This document shows, piece by piece, positions 1 to 8,750 of a stretch of DNA of 64,000 bases. Position 1 is the first letter of the stretch, and each line of letters opens with the position of its first letter. This DNA is from Pseudomonas soli (GTDB taxonomy: Bacteria > Pseudomonadota > Gammaproteobacteria > Pseudomonadales > Pseudomonadaceae). The DNA lies in contig NZ_FOEQ01000007.1 of NCBI RefSeq assembly GCF_900110655.1, positions 216,516 through 280,515 on the forward strand, read 5' to 3'. The translations under genes and the position numbers were made by a program. Under the pieces are notes generated by a model. It saw nothing but the letters and a program-made list of their open reading frames with translations, was not told the DNA's origin and did not search any database.

Positions 1-233
1 AGTTTCTTGATTTTGCCGAAGGCTTCGGCTGCGTCCATGTCCGGCACCGAGACACGGACGATGTCCACGCCGGCATCGACCAGGCGCTGGATCTGCGCCA
101 CGGTGGCCGCGACATCGTTGGTGTCGGTGTTGGTCATGCTCTGCACCGCGATGGGCGCATCACCACCCACCGGCACATTGCCGACCCAGATCTTGCGGGA
201 TTCGCGACGTTTGATCGGAGATTCGCCGTGCAT
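1..233 (-). CDS. ispG: 4-hydroxy-3-methylbut-2-en-1-yl diphosphate synthase, N-terminal part (cut by window edge)
   Basis: Only the first 77 or so residues are inside the window; the gene runs off the left edge. The reverse strand reads MHGESPIKRRESRKIWVGNV and continues into VQSMTNTDT and DIVRVSVPD, the conserved start of the IspG/GcpE TIM barrel. The family makes HMBPP from MEcPP in the non-mevalonate isoprenoid pathway with a [4Fe-4S] cluster; the cluster cysteines are C-terminal and not visible here. Its ATG follows the rodZ stop by 3 bp, so it is very likely cotranscribed with rodZ, pilF and rlmN. Confidence 0.93.
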   Translation of the reverse strand, partial: MHGESPIKRRESRKIWVGNVPVGGDAPIAVQSMTNTDTNDVAATVAQIQRLVDAGVDIVRVSVPDMDAAEAFGKIKK

Positions 234-236
234 GAA

Positions 237-1259
237 TTACTGTCCCAACTTCAGGCGAGCGGTTTCGCCACTGGTGAACGGGGCGACATCGACCGCCTGG
301 CCGTTGTAGCTCACCTGGGCGCCGCGGGCGAAGCCCAGGCGCACCGCGAACGGTGGCTTGCCGGTCAGTTCCAGGCTGTCGCCCTTGCGCTTGATGGCGC
401 TGAACAGCACCTTGCCGTTGCCGTCGGTGACCTGGGTCCAGCAATCGGCGGTGAATTGGATATGAACCTTGGCGCTGCCGGCCGGGGCCGGTGCGGCTTC
501 AGCGGGTGCAGTCGGTGCGACCGCAGCGGCGGCGGCTGGCGCGGTGGCGGCAGGCACGGCGGGGGTGGCTGGCGCGACAACCGGTGCCACAGGCGCGGCG
601 GCAGTCGGCGCGGCGCTGGTGGCTGGCGTGGCAGGCGCAACGGAGACGACTGGCGCCTGGGCCTCAGCGACCGGCGCCTGCTCGGCACTGCTCGGTTCCA
701 GCGGCAGGGCCTGGCCTTCGGCCTGCTGGCCCTCGCTCACGGCCTGGTCTTCCGGCTCGTCCAGCGGGTGAATCTGCGTGGTGCCGTCGGCGCTCTCGAC
801 CTCGACGTGCTCCAGGGCGATCTTGGCCAGGTCCTTGCCGCGCAGGCTGCTCTGGTCCTGCCACCAGAAGAAACCACCGCCGACCACGGCGACCAGCAGC
901 AACAGGCTGACCACGCGCAGGATGTTGTGCGACAGGCGCACCGGCTCTTCGATGCGGCCGAGAGCATGCACCTCACTGCCTTTGGCGTGGGTCCCGGTGA
1001 TCTGGTCGAAGGCCTCGACCAGGGGCGCCTGGTCCATGTCCATCAGCTTGGCATAGGCGCGGATGTAGCCACGGGCGAAGGTATGCCCGGGCAGCTTGTC
1101 GAAGGCGCCGTTTTCCAGGTTGTTCAGCGAAGATACCGTGAGGTTGAGCTTGCGAGCGACCTCAGCCTGGCTCCAATCGCGGTTTTCGCGGGCCTGGCGC
1201 AAGACGTCACCGGGGTTCTGGCGAGTCGCTGCTGCTACTTCAGTGTGCGCGGCTTTCAT
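237..1259 (-). CDS. rodZ: RodZ-type cytoskeletal protein with N-terminal HTH and C-terminal DUF4115
   Basis: The 340-residue protein has the RodZ layout: a cytoplasmic helix-turn-helix at about residues 16-75 (DVLRQARENRDWSQAEVA), one membrane segment at about 113-133, a long Ala/Pro linker at about 190-265 and a C-terminal DUF4115 beta domain with SWTQV-like and GxPPxAVRLG motifs. RodZ links MreB filaments to the elongasome and sets cell width. The start overlaps the pilF stop by 4 bp (ATGA) and ispG follows after 3 bp, the usual pilF-rodZ-ispG order in Pseudomonas. The reverse complement of the low-complexity linker gives long spurious open frames. Confidence 0.93.
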   Translation of the reverse strand: MKAAHTEVAAATRQNPGDVLRQARENRDWSQAEVARKLNLTVSSLNNLENGAFDKLPGHTFARGYIRAYAKLMDMDQAPLVEAFDQITGTHAKGSEVHALGRIEEPVRLSHNILRVVSLLLLVAVVGGGFFWWQDQSSLRGKDLAKIALEHVEVESADGTTQIHPLDEPEDQAVSEGQQAEGQALPLEPSSAEQAPVAEAQAPVVSVAPATPATSAAPTAAAPVAPVVAPATPAVPAATAPAAAAAVAPTAPAEAAPAPAGSAKVHIQFTADCWTQVTDGNGKVLFSAIKRKGDSLELTGKPPFAVRLGFARGAQVSYNGQAVDVAPFTSGETARLKLGQ

Positions 1260-2017
1260 CGTTGCTCCGACAGGTATTGCTGATATTCCGGCGTACCGGG
1301 ATAAAGTCGTTGTAATTGCTGGCCCAAGCGGGCTGCGGTGCCCTGCTCGTCAAGGGCAAGTGCCAGGCGATGGCCCAGCAGCAGGCTGCGGGCATTCTGG
1401 TCGCTCAGTTGGCTGAATCGATCGTAGTAATTCCGGGCCGGCACATAATGCCTGTTTTCGTAGGACAACTCAGCCATTTCGAGCAAAGCCTTCGGTTGCC
1501 GCCGATTGAGCCGAAGGGCCTTTTCCAGATATTCGCGGGCCTGAGCGCCCTGCCCGCGCTTCAAGGCGGTGAGCCCGAGGTTCTCGTAGACGCGCGAACG
1601 CTCAGGATACAGGGTATCGGCGGCAGCCTGGAGGAACATCGCGTGGGCTTCGTCGAAATGGCCCTGAGCATATAGGAAACCGCCGTAGTTGTTGCGGATT
1701 CGCGTGTCATCCGGGCGGATGGCCAGGGCTTTTTCGAAATGCTCGCCGGCCAGGGCGGGCTCATCCTCGGCCTGGAATACCAGGGCGAGCGCGGCATGGG
1801 CGTCGGCGTCACGGGCATCGAGGGCCAGGGCCTTGGCCAAGGGAACCTTGGCGCGTTCGGTCAAACCTTGTTGCAAATACCCTAGGCCCAACTGCACATA
1901 GGCCTGCCGGGCCGCTTCGCGCCCCTGGCGGTTGCCCAGGGGATCACCCGCGCCGCCGGACACGCAGCCGGCCAGCAGCGAAAGCGTCAGGATCGACAGC
2001 GCGGTGCGCAGGCTCAT
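1256..2017 (-). CDS. pilF: Type IV pilus biogenesis/stability lipoprotein (TPR pilotin)
   Basis: This is a 253-residue lipoprotein. The signal peptide ends in a lipobox LLAGC with Cys18 as the acylated residue, and the rest is a run of tetratricopeptide repeats from about residue 38 (for example AYVQLGLGYLQQG and DDTRIRNNYGGFLYAQG). PilF (PilW in other genera) is the outer-membrane pilotin that helps localise and multimerise the PilQ secretin. It lies 14 bp after rlmN and overlaps rodZ by 4 bp, so it is cotranscribed with genes unrelated to pili, as is usual for this locus. Confidence 0.92.
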   Translation of the reverse strand: MSLRTALSILTLSLLAGCVSGGAGDPLGNRQGREAARQAYVQLGLGYLQQGLTERAKVPLAKALALDARDADAHAALALVFQAEDEPALAGEHFEKALAIRPDDTRIRNNYGGFLYAQGHFDEAHAMFLQAAADTLYPERSRVYENLGLTALKRGQGAQAREYLEKALRLNRRQPKALLEMAELSYENRHYVPARNYYDRFSQLSDQNARSLLLGHRLALALDEQGTAARLGQQLQRLYPGTPEYQQYLSEQR

Positions 2018-2031
2018 GGGGCAGTGGCTCG

Positions 2032-3174
2032 TCAGGGGCGCACGGCGCTGTCTTGCGGCTCGTCGGCAGCCAGCTGACGTACGGCGATGTAGCGCTCGCT
2101 ACGCCGGGTCCGGTCGTTGACCTGGCCCACCAGCTGACCGCACGCGGCGTCGATGTCATCACCGCGGGTGGTGCGCGTGGTCACGTTGAAGCCGCCGTGA
2201 TGCAGCAGGTCCTGGAAGCGGCGGATGGCATTGTTGCTCGGCCGCTCGTAGCCGGAGTGCGGGAACGGGTTGAACGGGATCAGGTTGATCTTGCACGGCA
2301 CATCACGCAGCAGCTCGATCATCTGCGCGGCGTGCTCGGGCTGGTCGTTGACGTCCTTGAGCAGGGTGTACTCGATGGTCAGCACGCGCTTGCCGCCGAG
2401 GGTGGACATGTAGCCCATGCACGAATCCAGCAGCATCTTCAGCGGGTACTTCTTGTTGATCGGCACCAGCTTGTTACGCAGCTCGTCGTTCGGCGCGTGC
2501 AGCGACAGGGCCAGGGACACGTCGATGTGCTTGGCCAGCTCGTCGATCATCGGTACCACGCCCGAGGTGGACAGGGTCACGCGACGCTTGGAAATGCCAT
2601 AGCCCAGATCTTCCATCATGATCTTCATGGCGGCGATGACATTGTCGAAATTCAGCAGGGGTTCGCCCATGCCCATCATGACCACGTTGGTAATCGCGCG
2701 GTCGATCTTGGCCGGGACGGTCCCGAAGGATTTGTTGGCAAGCCACACCTGGCCTATCACTTCGGCGGCGGTGAGGTTGCTGTTGAAGCCTTGCTTGCCG
2801 GTGGAGCAGAAACTGCAGTCCAGGGCGCAGCCGGCTTGCGACGACACGCAGAGGGTGCCGCGATCGTCGGTGGGGATGTAGACGGTCTCGACGCAGCTGC
2901 CAGAGGCAACGCGGACCACCCACTTGCGGGTACCGTCGGCGGAAATATCTTCGCTGACCACTTCCGGGCCCCGAATCTCGGCAACGGCCTCGAGCTTTTC
3001 GCGCAAGACCTTGCCGACGTTCGTCATGGCGGCGAAATCATCGACACCATAATGGTGAATCCATTTCATCACCTGACCGGCACGGAAGCGCTTCTCCCCG
3101 ATTGAGTCGAAGAACTGTTCCATTTCCGCCAGGGTCAGCCCCAGCAGGTTGATCTTGTCAGTCGATGTCGTCAT
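2032..3174 (-). CDS. rlmN: 23S rRNA/tRNA adenine-C2 methyltransferase RlmN (radical SAM)
   Basis: The 380-residue protein carries the radical-SAM CxxxCxxC motif at Cys116, Cys120 and Cys123 (CALDCSFC), a GEPL motif (MGMGEPLLN) and the C-terminal ACGQL containing the methyl-carrier cysteine. RlmN methylates A2503 of 23S rRNA and A37 of some tRNAs, which supports translational accuracy. The first ATG gives MTTSTDKINLLGL, the normal start. It sits 28 bp after ndk and is the first gene of the tight rlmN-pilF-rodZ-ispG group. Confidence 0.96.
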   Translation of the reverse strand: MTTSTDKINLLGLTLAEMEQFFDSIGEKRFRAGQVMKWIHHYGVDDFAAMTNVGKVLREKLEAVAEIRGPEVVSEDISADGTRKWVVRVASGSCVETVYIPTDDRGTLCVSSQAGCALDCSFCSTGKQGFNSNLTAAEVIGQVWLANKSFGTVPAKIDRAITNVVMMGMGEPLLNFDNVIAAMKIMMEDLGYGISKRRVTLSTSGVVPMIDELAKHIDVSLALSLHAPNDELRNKLVPINKKYPLKMLLDSCMGYMSTLGGKRVLTIEYTLLKDVNDQPEHAAQMIELLRDVPCKINLIPFNPFPHSGYERPSNNAIRRFQDLLHHGGFNVTTRTTRGDDIDAACGQLVGQVNDRTRRSERYIAVRQLAADEPQDSAVRP

Positions 3175-3202
3175 GGATTCACCCTCACTCGTAAGCCTTC
3201 GC

Positions 3203-3628
3203 TTAGCGAGTGGTTACCTCGGTAGCAGCGAAGAAGTAAGCGATTTCGCGAGCAGCGGCAGCTTCGGAGTCCGAACCGTGAACGGCGTTGGCGTCGATCG
3301 ACTCGGCGAAGTCAGCACGGATGGTGCCGGCAGCAGCTTCTTTAGGGTTGGTGGCGCCCATCAGCTCACGGTTGGCCAGAATGGCGTTTTCGCCTTCCAG
3401 AACCTGCACAACAACAGGGCCCGAAGTCATGAAGGCAACCAGGTCACCGAAGAAGCCGCGCTCTTTGTGCTCAGCGTAGAAGCCTTCGGCTTCGGCTTTG
3501 GACAGCTGCTTCATTTTCGAAGCGACGACGCGCAGGCCGGCTTTCTCGAAGCGAGTAGTGATCTCGCCAATGACGTTCTTGGCAACTGCGTCAGGCTTGA
3601 TGATGGAGAAAGTACGTTGAACAGCCAT
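3203..3628 (-). CDS. ndk: Nucleoside diphosphate kinase
   Basis: The 141-residue protein has the complete NDK fold: RTFSIIKPDAV at the N-terminus and the active-site histidine His117 in NAVHGSDS. The enzyme balances (d)NTP pools by passing phosphate from ATP to other NDPs through that histidine. The ATG is preceded by CTGGAG on the reverse strand. A TATAAT lies inside the hairpin between iscX and ndk, and could serve as its -10, but no good -35 is apparent. Confidence 0.97.
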   Translation of the reverse strand: MAVQRTFSIIKPDAVAKNVIGEITTRFEKAGLRVVASKMKQLSKAEAEGFYAEHKERGFFGDLVAFMTSGPVVVQVLEGENAILANRELMGATNPKEAAAGTIRADFAESIDANAVHGSDSEAAAAREIAYFFAATEVTTR

Positions 3629-3649
3629 GGAAAACTCCAGAATATTGAG

Positions 3650-3690
3650 TGTTGCGAAAAATTAAACCCGCGAATTATACGCGGGTTCCA
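3650..3690 (-). terminator. Rho-independent terminator after iscX
   Basis: On the reverse strand AACCCGCG (3680-3687) pairs with CGCGGGTT (3665-3672) around a 7-nt loop and is followed by TAATTTTT. It ends the isc operon before ndk. The loop contains TATAAT, so the same DNA may hold the ndk -10 element. Confidence 0.75.
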
Positions 3691-3717
3691 GGGGATTGCC
3701 TAACCTGCAGCGTGCGT

Positions 3718-3918
3718 TCAGTCGGCTTCGTCGATCCAGGCCGCCTGGATGGCCTCGAGAACCTTCTCACCGCAACGCGACGGATCGTCATCGAATTCAG
3801 GCAGCGCCATCACCCAGGCGCGCAGATCGACGAAATTCACGTAATGAGGATCGACCTCAGGCTTGCTTTCCGCAAGCTGGATGGCGATCTCAAGTACATC
3901 AACCCATTTCAGACTCAT
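3718..3918 (-). CDS. iscX: Fe-S cluster assembly accessory protein IscX
   Basis: This 66-residue acidic protein starts at MSLKWVDVLEIA and contains the family signature DPHYVNFVDL and the WV..LPEF segment. IscX binds IscS and iron and modulates cysteine desulfurase activity. A longer in-frame reading to 4143 exists but overlaps fdx and was rejected: the ATG at 3918 lies 10 bp after the fdx stop and matches the family N-terminus. It is the last gene of the isc operon. Confidence 0.93.
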   Translation of the reverse strand: MSLKWVDVLEIAIQLAESKPEVDPHYVNFVDLRAWVMALPEFDDDPSRCGEKVLEAIQAAWIDEAD

Positions 3919-3928
3919 GTACAAAACC

Positions 3929-4270
3929 TCAGTGCGGCGCTTCTGCGGCGTGGTTGAGCGAGTATTTGGGGATCTCGATGGTGAGGTCCTCTTCGCCGAC
4001 GACCACCTGGCAACCCAGGCGCGACTGCGCCTCCAGGCCCCAGGCCTTGTCCAGCATGTCTTCCTCCAGCTCATCGGCCTCCTCAAGGGAGTCGAAGCCC
4101 TTGCGGATGATGCAATGGCAGGTGGTGCAGGCCTTGACGCCACCGCAGGCGCTTTCCATCTCGATGTGATGGTCGTGGGCCAGCTCCAGGATATTGGTCC
4201 CGGACGGCACTTCCACGGTCAGCCCTTCGGGGCAGAACTTCTCATGCGGCAGGAATGTCACCAGCGGCAT
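3929..4270 (-). CDS. fdx: ISC-type [2Fe-2S] ferredoxin
   Basis: The 113-residue adrenodoxin-like ferredoxin has cluster ligands at Cys42, Cys48, Cys51 and Cys87 (CGGVKACTTC and LGCQVV), the same numbering as E. coli Fdx. It supplies electrons for cluster assembly on IscU. It starts 3 bp after the hscA stop, so translation is probably coupled. Confidence 0.96.
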   Translation of the reverse strand: MPLVTFLPHEKFCPEGLTVEVPSGTNILELAHDHHIEMESACGGVKACTTCHCIIRKGFDSLEEADELEEDMLDKAWGLEAQSRLGCQVVVGEEDLTIEIPKYSLNHAAEAPH

Positions 4271-4273
4271 CGA

Positions 4274-6136
4274 TTACTCCTCGATCTCATTCAGGTTGCG
4301 CCCGGCCAGTGCGGCTTTGACCGTCGAATCAAGGCGACGGGCGGCAAATGCATCGGTCACCTGCGACAGACGCTTGGTCTGTTGCTCGATGGCGGCGCCA
4401 TCGGTGCCGCTCAGCAAATCACGTAGTTCCTGCATCTGGAATTCGATCGCTTCGCGCTCGTCACTGCTGAGCAGGCGTTCGCCATCGGCGTCCAGGGCGC
4501 CCTGCACCGCTTCGAGCAGGCGCTCGGCGTCGACCTGGTGCTCGCGCAACTGGCGCGCGTGCTTGTCGGAGCCGGCATGCTCGAACGAATCCTTGAGCAT
4601 GCGGGCGATCTCGCCGTCGGTCAGGCCATAGGATGGCTTGACCTGGATGCTCGATTCCACGCCCGAGCCCAGCTCGCGGGCCGCGACGCTGAGCAGGCCG
4701 TCGGCGTCGACCTGGAAGGTCACGCGGATCTTCGCCGCACCGGCCACCATCGCCGGGATGCCGCGCAGCTCGAAGCGTGCCAGCGAGCGGCAATCGCTGA
4801 TCAGCTCGCGCTCACCCTGCAGGACGTGGATCATCATGGCCGACTGGCCATCCTTGTAAGTGGTGAACTCCTGGGCGCGGGCCACCGGGATGGTGGTGTT
4901 GCGCGGGATCACCTTCTCCATCAGCCCGCCCATGGTCTCGAGGCCGAGCGACAGTGGAATGACGTCCAGCAGCAACAGCTCGCCACCTTCGCGACGATTG
5001 CCGGCCAGGGTGTCGGCCTGGATCGCGGCTCCGATGGCCACCACCTGGTCGGGGTCGATCGAGGTCAGCGGGGTACGGCCAAACAGTGCGCCGACCGCCT
5101 CGCGCACGCGTGGCACTCGGGTCGAACCGCCGACCATGACCACCGCGCCGACTTCTTCGAGCTCGACGCCGCTGTCACGCACGGCACGACGGCAGGCCTT
5201 GAGGCTGCGGGCGACCAATGGCTCGATCATGGCGTCGAAAGCCGCCCGGCTCAGCTCGCCCTGCCAGGCGCCGTGGCTGACACCGACCACGTCGGCGTCG
5301 GTCAGGGCTTCCTTGGCTGCGCAGGCAGCCTGCAGCAGCTGGCGCTGAGTGGCTGGGTCGAGGTCGGAGGACAGCCCCGCCTGCTCGATGATCCAGCCAG
5401 CGATGGCGTGGTCGAAGTCATCGCCGCCCAGGGCGGTATCGCCACCGGTGGCCAGCACCTCGAAGACACCGCCGGTCAGGCGCAGGATGGAAATATCGAA
5501 GGTACCGCCGCCCAGGTCGTAGATCGCCACCAGGCCTTCAGCATTCTGGTCCAGGCCATAGGCCACGGCCGCCGCGGTAGGCTCGTTGAGCAGGCGCAGG
5601 ACGTTGAGGCCGGCCAGTTTGGCGGCATCCTTGGTTGCCTGGCGCTGGGCATCGTCGAAGTATGCCGGCACGGTGATCACCGCACCCACCAGTTCGCCGC
5701 CGAGGGTTTGCTCGGCGCGATGGCGCAGTACCTTGAGAATATCGGCCGACACTTCCACCGGGCTCTTCGGGCCCTGGACGGTGTCGATGAACGGCATGTG
5801 CGACTCGCCACCGACGAAGCGGTACGGCAGTTGCTCGCCCAATTGTTTGACGTCGGCCAGGCCGCGCCCCATCAGGCGCTTGACCGACAGGATGGTGTTC
5901 AGCGGGTCGCTGGAGGCGGCATCACGGGCAGCCTGGCCTACTTCGCTGCGGCCTTCGAGATAACGCACGGCCGAGGGCAGGATCACCTGGCCCTGGTCAT
6001 CGGGCAGCGGCTCGCTGCGCCCGCTGCGCACGGCGGCGACGAGAGAGTTGGTGGTGCCCAGGTCGATGCCCACCGCCAGGCGGCGCTGGTGCGGTTGAGG
6101 GCTCTGACCGGGTTCGGCGATCTGCAGTAGGGCCAT
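4274..6136 (-). CDS. hscA: Fe-S cluster assembly chaperone HscA (Hsp70 family)
   Basis: This is a 620-residue Hsp70-class ATPase. The phosphate-1 motif GIDLGTTNSLVA lies at about residues 23-34, followed by YDLGGGTFDIS and VGGSTRVP in the nucleotide-binding domain, then the substrate-binding domain from about residue 390. HscA, stimulated by HscB, binds the LPPVK motif of IscU and drives cluster transfer to apo-proteins. It lies between hscB (43 bp upstream) and fdx (3 bp downstream) in the standard order. Confidence 0.97.
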   Translation of the reverse strand: MALLQIAEPGQSPQPHQRRLAVGIDLGTTNSLVAAVRSGRSEPLPDDQGQVILPSAVRYLEGRSEVGQAARDAASSDPLNTILSVKRLMGRGLADVKQLGEQLPYRFVGGESHMPFIDTVQGPKSPVEVSADILKVLRHRAEQTLGGELVGAVITVPAYFDDAQRQATKDAAKLAGLNVLRLLNEPTAAAVAYGLDQNAEGLVAIYDLGGGTFDISILRLTGGVFEVLATGGDTALGGDDFDHAIAGWIIEQAGLSSDLDPATQRQLLQAACAAKEALTDADVVGVSHGAWQGELSRAAFDAMIEPLVARSLKACRRAVRDSGVELEEVGAVVMVGGSTRVPRVREAVGALFGRTPLTSIDPDQVVAIGAAIQADTLAGNRREGGELLLLDVIPLSLGLETMGGLMEKVIPRNTTIPVARAQEFTTYKDGQSAMMIHVLQGERELISDCRSLARFELRGIPAMVAGAAKIRVTFQVDADGLLSVAARELGSGVESSIQVKPSYGLTDGEIARMLKDSFEHAGSDKHARQLREHQVDAERLLEAVQGALDADGERLLSSDEREAIEFQMQELRDLLSGTDGAAIEQQTKRLSQVTDAFAARRLDSTVKAALAGRNLNEIEE

Positions 6137-6179
6137 GCTTATCTGAGTACCTTAGGCGTCATCACGGGTGACGCCGGGG

Positions 6180-6701
6180 TTAATCGTCGAGGCGCTCTTC
6201 GAGTTGGCGCACTTCTTGGGCGAGCTTGTCGAGGAACTGCATGCGGCGCATCAGGCGCTCGGCCTTGTCGCGCTGGGCTGCATCGTCCCAACAGTCGGCG
6301 AAGTCATTGTTCAGTGCGTCCTGGGCACCCTTGAGGCGCTTCTTGAACACACCGACACCGTCAAGGTCGGCTTCGTCCTGCAACTCTTCGAGCTCTTCGC
6401 GCCACTGCATCTGCTGCAGCAGGAAGTCCGGGTCATGCACCGTGACTTCCTGGGGCACTTCGTGGCCACCGATGGCCAGCAGGTAACGGGCGCGACGCGG
6501 CGCGCTGCGCAAGGTCTGGTAGGCGTCGTTCAGCGCCGCGGACTTTTCCAGGGCGACACGCTGCTCACGCTCGGAAGCGTCGGCGAAGCGGTCGGGGTGG
6601 ACCTCACGGGCCAACTCGCGATAGCGAACGGCCAGTTTGTCGAGGTCCAGGCGGAAAGCCGGTTGCAGGTCGAACAGGGCGAAATGGCAAAGAGTACCCA
6701 C
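6180..6701 (-). CDS. hscB: Fe-S cluster assembly co-chaperone HscB (J-protein)
   Basis: The 173-residue protein starts with GTG at 6701, reading (V/M)GTLCHFALFDL, the conserved start of the family, 8 bp before the end of the iscA stop region. A longer reading from 6740 would overlap iscA and lacks homology. The J-domain HPD motif is present (REVHPDRFADAS) and the C-terminal helical bundle binds IscU. HscB delivers IscU to HscA and stimulates its ATPase. The non-ATG start may keep its level below that of iscA. Confidence 0.94.
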   Translation of the reverse strand: MGTLCHFALFDLQPAFRLDLDKLAVRYRELAREVHPDRFADASEREQRVALEKSAALNDAYQTLRSAPRRARYLLAIGGHEVPQEVTVHDPDFLLQQMQWREELEELQDEADLDGVGVFKKRLKGAQDALNNDFADCWDDAAQRDKAERLMRRMQFLDKLAQEVRQLEERLDD

Positions 6702-6709
6702 GGCCAGCC

Positions 6710-7033
6710 TCAAACGTTGAAGCTTTCGCCGCAGCCACACTCACCGCGCACGTTGGGGTTGTTGAACTTGAAACCTTCGTTCAACCCTTCCTTGACGAAG
6801 TCCAGCTCGGTGCCGTCGAGGTACACCAGGCTTTTCGGGTCGATGATGACCTTCACGCCGTGGTTCTCGAACACCTGGTCTTCGGCGGCGAGCTCGTCGA
6901 CGAACTCCAGCACGTAGGCCAGGCCCGAGCAGCCGGTGGTGCGCACGCCCAGGCGAATGCCCTCACCCTTGCCGCGCCCGTCGAGGGAGCGGCGAATGTG
7001 GTTGGCGGCGGCTTCTGTCATGCTGATAGCCAT
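6710..7033 (-). CDS. iscA: A-type Fe-S carrier IscA
   Basis: This 107-residue protein has the three invariant cysteines of A-type carriers at Cys35 (TTGCSGLAY), Cys99 and Cys101 (GECGCGESF). It accepts clusters or iron and delivers them to apo-proteins. It is the fourth gene of the operon, with iscU 25 bp upstream. Confidence 0.97.
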   Translation of the reverse strand: MAISMTEAAANHIRRSLDGRGKGEGIRLGVRTTGCSGLAYVLEFVDELAAEDQVFENHGVKVIIDPKSLVYLDGTELDFVKEGLNEGFKFNNPNVRGECGCGESFNV

Positions 7034-7058
7034 CGGAACTCCTTACCTCGCAGTCGAC

Positions 7059-7445
7059 TCAGACCAAGCCTTTCTTCTGCTTGTAGTCGCGAACAGCGGC
7101 CTTGATGGCATCTTCGGCGAGCACGGAGCAGTGGATCTTGACCGGCGGCAATGCCAGCTCTTCAGCCAGCTGGGTGTTCTTGATGGTCTCGGCCTCGTCC
7201 AGGGTCTTGCCCTTCATCCACTCGGTGGCGAGGGAGCTGGAGGCGATGGCCGAACCGCAACCGTAGGTCTTGAACTTGGCGTCTTCGATGACGCCCTGCT
7301 CGTTGACCTTGATCTGCAGGCGCATCACGTCACCGCAGGCCGGGGCGCCGACCATGCCGGTACCGACATCCGGATCGTCGGCGTTCATCTTGCCGACGTT
7401 GCGCGGGTTTTCGTAGTGGTCGATGACCTTTTCACTGTATGCCAT
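7059..7445 (-). CDS. iscU: Fe-S cluster scaffold protein IscU
   Basis: The 128-residue scaffold has its ligands at Cys37, Asp39, Cys63 and Cys106 and the HscA recognition motif LPPVK at residues 99-103, numbered as in E. coli. Clusters are assembled here from sulfide delivered by IscS. It lies 46 bp downstream of iscS. Confidence 0.98.
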   Translation of the reverse strand: MAYSEKVIDHYENPRNVGKMNADDPDVGTGMVGAPACGDVMRLQIKVNEQGVIEDAKFKTYGCGSAIASSSLATEWMKGKTLDEAETIKNTQLAEELALPPVKIHCSVLAEDAIKAAVRDYKQKKGLV

Positions 7446-7491
7446 GGTGCAATTCCTTCCTCATCAGGGAGCCGCTCTTGCCGGCGACTGC

Positions 7492-8706
7492 TTAGTGGGC
7501 GGCCCACTCGATCTTGGAGATGTCGACGCCGTCTTTGTACATATCCCAAAGGGGCGACAGCTCACGCAGTTTGTTGACGGCTTCGCAGACTTTCTGCGCG
7601 GCGTAGTCGACTTCTTCCTCGGTGGTGAAGCGACCGAAGGAGAAGCGGATCGAGCTGTGCGCCAGCTCGTCGTTGCGGCCCAGGGCGCGCAGGACGTAGG
7701 ACGGCTCGAGCGAAGCGGAGGTGCAGGCCGAACCGGACGAAACAGCGATGTCCTTGAGCGACATCAGCAGCGACTCGCCTTCGACGTAGTTGAAGCTCAG
7801 GTTCAGGTTGTGCGGCACGCGCTGGGTCTGGCTGCCGTTCACGTACAGCTCTTCGAGGTCCGAGACCTGCTTGAAGAAGCGGTCGCTCAGGGCCTTGATG
7901 CGCACGTTTTCAGCGGCCATTTCCTGCTTGGCGATGGCGAAGGCTTCGCCCATGCCGACGATCTGGTGGGTCGGCAGGGTGCCCGAACGCATGCCGCGCT
8001 CATGCCCACCACCGTGGATGATGGCTTCCAGGCGCACACGCGGCTTGCGGCTGACGTACAGCGCGCCGATGCCTTTCGGGCCGTAGACCTTGTGCGCCGA
8101 GAACGACATCAGGTCGACTTTCAGCTTTTGCACGTCGATCTCGACCTTGCCGGCCGACTGTGCAGCGTCGACGTGGAACAGCACGCCGCGCGAACGGGTC
8201 AGTTCACCGATGGCGGCGATGTCGTTGATCGAGCCGACTTCGTTGTTCACGTGCATCAGCGAGACCAGGATGGTGTCGTCGCGCAGGACAGCTTCGACCA
8301 TCGCCGGGGTGACGATGCCGTCTTCACCTGGCTCGAGGTAGGTAACCTCGAAACCTTCGCGCTCGAGCTGGCGAGCGGTATCCAGGACCGCCTTGTGCTC
8401 GATCTTGGAGGTGATGATGTGCTTGCCCTTGGTCTGATAGAAGTGCGCCACGCCTTTGAGGGCGAGGTTGTCGGACTCGGTGGCACCGCTGGTCCAGACG
8501 ATCTCGCGCGGGTCGGCGTTGATCAGCTCGGCGACCTGGCGGCGGCCGTTCTCGACTGCTTCCTCAGCCTTCCAGCCGAACACGTGGGAGCGCGAGGCCG
8601 GGTTACCGAAGTTCCCGTCAACCAGCAGGCACTCGGCCATCTTCTGGGCGACACGGGGATCGACCGGCGTGGTCGCGGAGTAATCGAGGTAGATCGGCAA
8701 CTTCAT
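7492..8706 (-). CDS. iscS: Cysteine desulfurase IscS
   Basis: The 404-residue PLP enzyme has the same length as E. coli IscS. It shows the PLP-lysine motif SFSAHKVYGPKG and the persulfide-cysteine loop SSGSACTSASLEPS. IscS supplies sulfur for Fe-S clusters and tRNA thiolation. It begins 44 bp after iscR. Confidence 0.98.
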   Translation of the reverse strand: MKLPIYLDYSATTPVDPRVAQKMAECLLVDGNFGNPASRSHVFGWKAEEAVENGRRQVAELINADPREIVWTSGATESDNLALKGVAHFYQTKGKHIITSKIEHKAVLDTARQLEREGFEVTYLEPGEDGIVTPAMVEAVLRDDTILVSLMHVNNEVGSINDIAAIGELTRSRGVLFHVDAAQSAGKVEIDVQKLKVDLMSFSAHKVYGPKGIGALYVSRKPRVRLEAIIHGGGHERGMRSGTLPTHQIVGMGEAFAIAKQEMAAENVRIKALSDRFFKQVSDLEELYVNGSQTQRVPHNLNLSFNYVEGESLLMSLKDIAVSSGSACTSASLEPSYVLRALGRNDELAHSSIRFSFGRFTTEEEVDYAAQKVCEAVNKLRELSPLWDMYKDGVDISKIEWAAH

Positions 8707-8750
8707 TGAGTATCTCCTATCAGGCGGTGGCGTCGCTCGTCGCTGAATTT

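Noticed and set aside
228..1283. 351-codon frame opposite rodZ with Gly/Arg-rich repeats
   Set aside because: The repeats mirror the Ala/Pro linker of RodZ.
3919..4143. Extended IscX frame
   Set aside because: Overlaps fdx; the family start MSLKWVDVL is at 3918.
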